Assembly: GCA_964616985.1 (NCBI GenBank)
Contig: CAZTVF010000053.1
Coordinates: forward strand, 1-33,413
DNA from: CAZTVF01 sp964616985
Lineage (GTDB): Bacteria; Planctomycetota; Phycisphaerae; SM23-33
Direction of reading: 5' to 3'
DNA: 33,413 nucleotides
Shown: positions 29,829 to 33,413 of the stretch, piece by piece
Layout of the letters: every line of letters starts with the position of its first letter
How positions within the stretch are numbered: the first letter of the stretch is position 1
The notes under the pieces: model-generated
Told to the model about the DNA's origin: nothing
The model's database searches: none
What the model saw: the letters and a program-made list of their open reading frames with translations, nothing else
Made by a program: the position numbers and the translations under genes

Positions 29829-32114
29829 ATGCGTAGGCTCAAGCTTACGTCGCCTGGAGCGCTGCTGATCTTCGCGATCGGCCTTACGGGCGCGATCCTG
29901 ATGGTGGACGCGTTTTTCCTGCGGCCTTATGTCACGGCACAGAAGGATGCGGCCCTGCGCGAGCAGGCCCTCAAGACGGAGCGCGCCCTGCGCCAGGCGA
30001 TCGGGGCCGAGCAGAAACTGCTGTCGAATCTCAACGCCATCTGCGCCCGCTCCTCCAAGCTCGAAGGCATGATCCGCGCCCGCGGCGACGATTTTCAGGC
30101 CTTTGCCCGCGGAGCGTTGGAAGACTCCGATGTCTCAGTCGCCTGGCTGACCAGCCCCGAAGGCGAATCGCTCGCCTGCTGGTCGCGCGGCGACTGGTTG
30201 TCCGCCGACCAGGCCCAACTGGCAAAGGCAAAGGAAAGCATCGCCCGGGTCGCACACGATCCGGCCCCCAGCGGGCTGCTCCGCTTTGGCGAGCGCCCCG
30301 TCATCTTTGCCCGCCAGCCCGTGCCCGCGGAGGCCGATCCCAAGCAGGCTGCCGGCCAGCTGTGGCTGGGTCGGGTCATGGATTCGCAGATCACTGAGCG
30401 GATCGGGCAGGTCATCGGCGCCGACGTGGTGCTGGTGGCCGATGACTCGCTGCCGCCGGGCGCCCTGGCCGACGGCGTCACCTCCCACGCCATGTGGGAG
30501 ACGGGCGACGGCATTCTGGCTGTCGCCTGGCAGGCCATCGACACCAAGGGGGCCAACCTCGGCTACTTCCGCGCCGATGTCCCCGTCGCGCAGATCCAGG
30601 CCCAGGCCAATGCCGCCCGCCGCATGATCCTCATCACCCTGTCGCTGTCGGTGGGCCTGGTGCTGCTGGTGATCACCGGCACGCACATCCTGATCGCCGG
30701 GCCGGTGGTGCGGCTGCTGACGCGGCTGCAGCAGGTGGACGCGGGCGATAAGAGCTCGCTGAGTTCCCTCACGCACGACCTGCACGGCGAGCCGCTGGTG
30801 CTCGCCCGCCGCCTGGAGACGGCCTTCAACAAGCTCGCCCACATGTCCAAGACCGACCAGATGACCGGCATGGCCAACCGCCGTCATTTCCAGGAAGTGC
30901 TCGAATGCTTCTATCACCAGTCGCGGCGATACAACCGCCCGCTGTCGCTGATGGTGCTGGATATCGATTTCTTCAAGGCGGTCAACGACACCGCCGGCCA
31001 CCAGGCCGGTGACGAGGTGCTGCAGATCGTCTCGCGGGCCATCGAGAGCGCTTGCCGCAAGGCCGACCTGCCGGCCCGGCTGGGCGGCGACGAGTTCTCC
31101 GTCCTGCTGCCCGAGACGCTGGCCGCCGACGCCGAACGCGTCGCGCAGCGCGTCCTGGAGTCCGTCTCGGCCCAGCCATTCACCGTCAAGGGCATCAAGT
31201 TCAACCTCACCGTCTCCATCGGCGTGACGGACCTCAACGCCGGCGAGATCGACAGCCCCGAGACCATGATCTCCTTCGCCGACAAGGCCCTTTACGCCGC
31301 CAAGGAGATGGGGCGAAACCGGGTTGTGCTCGCCCATGATCTCAACGGCGTGAACCTCGACAATCGCGACCAGCAGGAGCGGCGGAAGGTCGACGTGGTA
31401 TGCAAGAAACTCGCCGGCCTCGATACCCGCTTCAAGGACCTGTTCCTGCAGGCAGTGGAGGAAGTGGTCGAGGTGCTCGAGCAACGGGATTCCCACATGG
31501 CCGACCACGCGAGGAAGGTGCAGCACTTCGCCGTGCTGATCGCCCGCGAGATGGGCCTGCCTCACCGGGTGATCAAGCGGATCCGCATCGCCGCGATGTT
31601 GCATGATATCGGCATGCTGGCCATGCCCGACACGCTGCTGCTGTGCCCGGGCCCCCTGAGCCCCGAGCAGGTGCAGAACATGCGCCGGCACCCCTTGCTC
31701 AGCGTCCGCATCATGGAAGGCATGGAATTCCTCGAGCAGGAGATTCCGGCTGTCCGCTACCACCACGAGCGTTTCGACGGCAGGGGATACCCCGAGGGCA
31801 TCTCCGGCGCGGCGATCCCGCTGACGGCCCGCATCCTGGCTGTCGCCGACTGCTTCGACGCCATCACCACCGAGCGGACCTATCGCCCGGCCAAACCGCG
31901 TGAGCAGGCCCTGGAAGAGATGAAGCACATGTCCGGGCTGCAGTTTGACCCCGTGGTGGTCGACGCCTTCCTGTCCGTCGCCGGGCGGCTGGGTGAAAGC
32001 ATGATGACCGTAACGAATGTTGATCGCCAGAGCCTCTGGCGCGAAGAAGGCGAAGACGTCGAGGTCCAGGGCAGCGGCCTGATCATCGACGCCACCGACA
32101 TCACGGCAACTTGA
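29829..32114 (+). CDS. Membrane-bound GGDEF plus HD-GYP c-di-GMP protein
   Basis: A 761-residue protein; AGAGG lies six bases before the ATG at 29829. A transmembrane helix (about 9-28) is followed by an extracytoplasmic sensor of about 235 residues, a second helix (about 266-290) and a HAMP-like linker. The diguanylate cyclase domain has an intact GGDEF (419-423) and an inhibitory RxxD site (RKAD) five residues before it. The HD-GYP phosphodiesterase domain has LHDIG (His592-Asp593) and HHERFDGRGYP (from 645). Both catalytic signatures are complete, so it may make and degrade c-di-GMP in response to an external signal. Upstream in-frame ORF extension to 29580 lacks a ribosome binding site and is rejected. 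Confidence 0.92.
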   Translation: MRRLKLTSPGALLIFAIGLTGAILMVDAFFLRPYVTAQKDAALREQALKTERALRQAIGAEQKLLSNLNAICARSSKLEGMIRARGDDFQAFARGALEDSDVSVAWLTSPEGESLACWSRGDWLSADQAQLAKAKESIARVAHDPAPSGLLRFGERPVIFARQPVPAEADPKQAAGQLWLGRVMDSQITERIGQVIGADVVLVADDSLPPGALADGVTSHAMWETGDGILAVAWQAIDTKGANLGYFRADVPVAQIQAQANAARRMILITLSLSVGLVLLVITGTHILIAGPVVRLLTRLQQVDAGDKSSLSSLTHDLHGEPLVLARRLETAFNKLAHMSKTDQMTGMANRRHFQEVLECFYHQSRRYNRPLSLMVLDIDFFKAVNDTAGHQAGDEVLQIVSRAIESACRKADLPARLGGDEFSVLLPETLAADAERVAQRVLESVSAQPFTVKGIKFNLTVSIGVTDLNAGEIDSPETMISFADKALYAAKEMGRNRVVLAHDLNGVNLDNRDQQERRKVDVVCKKLAGLDTRFKDLFLQAVEEVVEVLEQRDSHMADHARKVQHFAVLIAREMGLPHRVIKRIRIAAMLHDIGMLAMPDTLLLCPGPLSPEQVQNMRRHPLLSVRIMEGMEFLEQEIPAVRYHHERFDGRGYPEGISGAAIPLTARILAVADCFDAITTERTYRPAKPREQALEEMKHMSGLQFDPVVVDAFLSVAGRLGESMMTVTNVDRQSLWREEGEDVEVQGSGLIIDATDITAT

Positions 32115-32142
32115 AGATGCCCCTTGTGTGTGTGGACCCCTG

Positions 32143-32182
32143 AAAAGGCGCGGGCCGCGAATCAACGCGGCCCGCGCCTTTT
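32143..32182. terminator. Bidirectional rho-independent terminator
   Basis: A perfect 17-bp stem (32143-32159 with 32166-32182) with a 6-nt loop. The stem starts with AAAA and ends with TTTT, so it serves both the GGDEF/HD-GYP gene (plus) and the lipoprotein gene (minus). Confidence 0.93.
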
Positions 32183-32199
32183 CTGCTATCCGGGAAAGA

Positions 32200-32979
32200 T
32201 CATTCGAACTCGATCGTGACCTTCTCGTTGCCTTCCATCTGGATGAACTTCTTCAGGTCGGAATTGTTGATTTCCTTGAGGGCCTCCTTGGGCTCCAGCT
32301 TGGACGTGGCCATCAGCTTCTTCAGCAGGGCCGGGTCCTTCGACAACCCGTCGAGGTCGTAATGCATCAACGTCACGCCGTCCTTCTTCTCGTTGACGAA
32401 GGTGGCGTCGGTCTTGGTGATCTTGCCCTGGACCTTGATCGAGACGTCGATCAGCAGACCCTTGCAGAACTTCGTCATCATCGCCTGCTGCATGGCCGCC
32501 GCCTGCGGGTCGTTGGCTTCCGGCGAGTCGTCCTTGTTGCTCTTCATCGGGGGCATGGTGATCGTCAGCTTGGCGCGCGGGCCCTTGGCGAATTCGAACT
32601 TCAGCATCTGGTTGGCATCGTTGTCCATGCCCTTCATCGTCGAAGGCATCATGTCGGTCTTGATCTTGCTGATGTCGGTGAAGGCCAGGACCATCTTGGC
32701 GCCCTTGCGGCCATCGGGGTGGGTGGCGGCCTCGGCCGACTTCACCGTCACGCCTTCGCCCAGTTCTTTGGCGGCCTTCTCGGCGCTGGCCTTGATCTCA
32801 TTAGCGTCCGGCTCGGTCTTCTTGCCCGCGCCTTCGGCCGCCATGGGGTTCTCGGCCACGAACATCGCCGTCTCCAGCGTACCGCTGCCATCGGTGTTGA
32901 TGGTCAGCAGCGTCTTGGATTCAAAGCAGCCGGTCAGGGTCAGCGTCAACGCCGCGAGCATCACGATGGAAATACGCAC
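32200..32979 (-). CDS. Hypothetical lipoprotein
   Basis: A 259-residue protein starting with GTG at 32977-32979, chosen because AAGGAG lies six bases before it and because the first 18 residues then form a lipoprotein signal with lipobox LTGC (Cys18). The longer ATG form from 33057 would put 26 residues ahead of the signal. The mature part starts FESKTLLTINTDGSGTLE, a beta-strand-like opening seen in other secreted lipoproteins of unknown role, and is rich in Lys, Met and Asp. No recognised domain. Probably anchored in a cell envelope membrane. Confidence 0.75.
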   Translation of the reverse strand: MRISIVMLAALTLTLTGCFESKTLLTINTDGSGTLETAMFVAENPMAAEGAGKKTEPDANEIKASAEKAAKELGEGVTVKSAEAATHPDGRKGAKMVLAFTDISKIKTDMMPSTMKGMDNDANQMLKFEFAKGPRAKLTITMPPMKSNKDDSPEANDPQAAAMQQAMMTKFCKGLLIDVSIKVQGKITKTDATFVNEKKDGVTLMHYDLDGLSKDPALLKKLMATSKLEPKEALKEINNSDLKKFIQMEGNEKVTIEFE

Positions 32980-33090
32980 CGGGTTCTCCTTTATCTGATA
33001 TGGGGCTACACGCCCGCTGGCAGGGAGTATATGCAGAAATCCTGCCCGCTTCCACATCAGAAGAATGAATATACTGGGTTAGGAGCGAGT

Positions 33091-33333
33091 ATGGCCGCCA
33101 AGACATCGGAAATCCTGATGCACTCCCTTCGAGGGCTCAAAGGCTGCAGTTCGTGTGCGGCCATCTCGCCGCACGATGCCTACGAGGTGCTCAAGCGGAT
33201 CTCGCGAGAGGACTTCGGCTGCGACATGGAAGCCTGGCAAGCCTGGGTCGATGCCCATCGCGGCCGCGTCAACCGCGACGGCCAGGACGTCCTCCGCGCC
33301 CTGCTCAATCAAGACCGGGGGAGAAATCGGTAG
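33091..33333 (+). CDS. 80-residue protein with C-x2-C and DFG-W-W motif
   Basis: AGGAG lies five bases before the ATG, with a TATACT box at 33070-33075. The protein has GCSSCAA (C-x2-C near residue 19) and VLKRISREDFGCDMEAWQAWVDAH in two parts: an LKRIS-like helix, then DFGxDxxxWxxW. This latter pattern recurs, from memory, at the ends of HEAT-repeat and other planctomycete proteins, often as LTGQDFGYD...W..W. Here it is nearly the entire protein. The function is unknown. Confidence 0.65.
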   Translation: MAAKTSEILMHSLRGLKGCSSCAAISPHDAYEVLKRISREDFGCDMEAWQAWVDAHRGRVNRDGQDVLRALLNQDRGRNR

Positions 33334-33369
33334 CGCCGCAGACGGTACTCTGTAGCCAGTAGCTGACAA

Positions 33370-33413
33370 CTGCCAATACATCGTGCACGAGTTTACCTGC
33401 CAATACATCGTGC
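33370..33413. repeat. 27-bp-period tandem repeat, cut by the window edge
   Basis: CTGCCAATACATCGTGC occurs at 33370-33386 and 33397-33413 with 10 bp between, a 27-bp period. The window ends exactly at the end of the second copy. It may be the start of a minisatellite or repeat-containing element; the period is in phase with codons, but no ORF can be supported. Confidence 0.7.

Noticed and set aside
30135..32165. A 676-codon minus-strand frame opposite the GGDEF/HD-GYP gene
   Set aside because: Antisense shadow; it also reads through the bidirectional terminator.
33370..33413. A CRISPR array at the right edge
   Set aside because: The spacer between the two 17-bp copies is only 10 bp, too short for CRISPR, and no cas gene is near.

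Overview
The window is GC-rich chromosomal DNA, most likely from a planctomycete and probably of the Phycisphaerae type. The reasons are two secreted PEP-CTERM proteins, a secreted WD40 protein with a C-terminal module I associate with planctomycetes, a stand-alone 80-residue protein with a DFG-W-W motif of the kind seen in that phylum, a DUF6766 membrane protein, and several families of short intergenic palindromes and 9-bp-periodic repeats. The taxonomic call is inference. No phage, transposase, CRISPR array or complete insertion sequence was seen.

Layout. 1-3308: a Fur-family regulator (probably Zur) divergent from a zinc-type ABC uptake operon znuA-znuC-znuB, with an AT-rich operator region between them. 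3322-6040: a HAD hydrolase, a glycyl-radical-enzyme activase with no partner enzyme in the window, and a YkgJ-type cysteine-cluster protein. 6058-6760: a HigBA-like toxin-antitoxin pair with its own promoter. 6798-9205: a large FGE/SUMF1-domain protein with a disordered N-terminal half, then a 23-residue lysine-rich microprotein with a terminator. 9220-12637: PhoH ATPase and a 7TM-HD phosphohydrolase (PgpH type). 12883-18661: secreted WD40 protein, tRNA-Leu(CAA), an HI0933-type flavoprotein starting 18 nt after the tRNA, and a GT87 glycosyltransferase. 18705-21062: two paralogous laminin-B-like PEP-CTERM proteins, both preceded by long related leaders. 21158-25031: DUF6766 membrane protein, sugar isomerase/epimerase-like TIM barrel, LctP-type permease. 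25214-28168: intergenic repeats, a Spy/LTXXQ-like periplasmic protein, a protein distantly like deoxyhypusine synthase, and two tiny coupled helical proteins resembling ferritin-like helix hairpins. 28349-32182: tRNA-Leu(GAG) with promoter and terminator, a NarL-type response regulator and a membrane GGDEF plus HD-GYP protein. 32200 to the end: a lipoprotein, the 80-residue protein, and the start of a 27-bp tandem repeat cut by the window edge.

How the genes work together. The clearest functional unit is zinc homeostasis (regulator, operator, importer). PhoH plus the 7TM-HD protein is a familiar conserved pair linked to RNA and cyclic-dinucleotide physiology. The response regulator and the GGDEF/HD-GYP protein may form a c-di-GMP signalling pair. 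The rest is a mosaic of single-gene units, many with recognisable sigma-70-like promoters (TTGACA/TAYAAT type) and some with start codons so close to the -10 box that the mRNA would be almost leaderless. The strongest candidates for something undescribed are the leader shared by the two PEP-CTERM genes, the pair of half-ferritin-like microproteins, the tRNA-flavoprotein dicistron and the intergenic repeat families.
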